Assembly: GCA_020832985.1 (NCBI GenBank)
Contig: JAJHRE010000006.1
Span: 1-41,060, forward strand
Length of the DNA stretch: 41,060 nt
Reading direction: 5' to 3'
Source: Desulfurococcaceae archaeon
GTDB lineage: Archaea > Thermoproteota > Thermoprotei_A > Sulfolobales > NBVN01
The position numbers and the translations under genes were made by a program. The notes below the pieces were generated by a model. That model made no database searches, was not told where the DNA came from, and was given only the letters and a program-made list of their open reading frames with translations. The stretch's first letter is position 1; each line of letters starts with the position of its first letter. This document shows, one piece after another, positions 40,352-41,060 of this stretch.

Positions 40352-41060
40352 ATGGATCTCTACACGACAAATATGAGTAAGTTGAAGGGGTTGATGAGTT
40401 CTAAAGGACTGGAGTCTCTAATCATATGTGGTCAACCAAATATTACGTACTTCACAGGAGTCCCTAAACCTTCAGGTACGTTAATGTTAGTTGTTGGTGA
40501 TGAGGTGACGTTACTTACCCCATTACTTGATTATGAGAGGGTTTCAAAATCTATAGGTACTCGGGATATTAACGTAGTACCCTATAGTAGGTATGCGGTT
40601 AAGGCTTACGTAGATTATGTTGAGGACTTAACAGGCTATGTTAAGAAGAAGTTATCAGGTGTTAGTAGGTTAGGTATTGATTTAAACTATATCAACTACC
40701 TCATATACGGGTTGGTTAATGCATTAACAGTTGATGTAGTTGATGTAAGTAGTGATATTCAGCTTATGAGGTCTGTTAAGGAGGGGTATGAGGTTGAGTT
40801 TATTCGTAAGGCTTTAAGGATATCTGAGGAGGCTTTGATGAGGACTATTAATGAGTTAAGCTATGGAGTTACTGAGTTAGGTGTTGTAGGGGTTTTAGAG
40901 AAGTTTATGAGGGATTTAGGTGCTGATGGTGTAGCCTTCGACACTATAGTAGCTTCAGGTGTTAATTCAGTCTACCCGCACGCATTACCAGGTAGTGATG
41001 TTATACAGCCTAACACACCTGTAGTTATGGATTTAGGAGCTACCTACAGGTCATACTCAT
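40352..41060 (+). CDS. Xaa-Pro dipeptidase/aminopeptidase (M24B), 3' partial
   Basis: 236 residues are visible from ATG 40352 and the frame is still open at the right edge. The N-terminal creatinase-like domain reads LIICGQPNITYFTGVPKPSG and LGIDLNYINYLIYGL; the catalytic pita-bread domain begins at LMRSVKEGYEVEFIRKAL and reaches FDTIVASGVNSVYPHALPG and VVMDLGATYRSYS, where the Asp in MDLGA is the first metal ligand. Proline-specific peptidases of this family need two metal ions. Following a peptide importer, it suits intracellular breakdown of imported peptides. Confidence 0.85.
   Translation, partial: MDLYTTNMSKLKGLMSSKGLESLIICGQPNITYFTGVPKPSGTLMLVVGDEVTLLTPLLDYERVSKSIGTRDINVVPYSRYAVKAYVDYVEDLTGYVKKKLSGVSRLGIDLNYINYLIYGLVNALTVDVVDVSSDIQLMRSVKEGYEVEFIRKALRISEEALMRTINELSYGVTELGVVGVLEKFMRDLGADGVAFDTIVASGVNSVYPHALPGSDVIQPNTPVVMDLGATYRSYS

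Overview
The window looks like a piece of a thermophilic crenarchaeal (Thermoprotei) chromosome. The evidence is archaeal TATA elements 25-40 nt upstream of starts, frequent GTG/TTG starts, class III signal-peptide pilins, a COG1750-type archaeal S16 protease, PaREP1/HEPN paralogues, many VapBC-type toxin-antitoxin genes, and a two-protein lipoyl synthase pair beside a lipoate ligase. The genome is AT-rich, so three short GC-rich patches (about 10.20-10.35, 16.42-16.56 and 30.74-30.80 kb) stand out. No rRNA, tRNA or CRISPR array was seen. The species cannot be named from sequence reading alone.

Left half (1 to about 21.1 kb) is an accessory island rich in broken genes. After the 3' end of an alcohol dehydrogenase it carries: remnants of a surface protein; VapB/VapC-type genes in four states (orphan antitoxin, decayed toxin, intact pair, PIN toxin with an unusual 179-aa partner); a 127-aa gene coupled to a truncated PIN toxin; a two-gene OLD-like ATPase + Toprim-like unit; at least five HEPN/PaREP1-type genes; six traces of one small retropepsin-like aspartyl protease family (two near-intact, two N-terminal and two C-terminal fragments); a radical SAM enzyme; and a second defence-like patch (permuted DNA methyltransferase with a co-transcribed unknown, a broken EVE-domain gene, a second methyltransferase fragment, a frameshifted ATPase). 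A TnpB element of about 1501 bp (8898-10398) sits inside a PaREP1 gene, and removing it restores the reading frame exactly. Its TnpB lacks the zinc finger, is preceded by a 48-aa gene, and faces away from a GC-rich, foldable RNA-like segment at the other end of the element.

Right half (about 21.1 to 41.06 kb) is ordinary, tightly packed core genome. It holds two pilin-like genes; a lipoyl-assembly cluster (two radical SAM lipoyl synthase-type proteins, divergent lipoate-protein ligase with its accessory domain, COG2426 membrane protein); larB-larC for the nickel-pincer cofactor; trmO; a GltPh-type symporter; a prephenate dehydratase remnant beside a short GC-rich element; a membrane-anchored S16 protease; a nucleoside phosphorylase; an FeS HhH-type DNA glycosylase-like gene; and a complete oligopeptide ABC transporter (permeases, two ATPases, then the binding protein from its own promoter). 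A proline-specific peptidase gene runs off the right edge, so the end of the window reads as a peptide uptake and breakdown block.

Strongest candidates for something undescribed: the TnpB element with its inverted RNA-like segment; the repeated protease family intermixed with HEPN/VapBC genes; and two PIN toxins paired with non-standard putative antitoxins. All functions are inferred from reading the sequence; no database search was possible.
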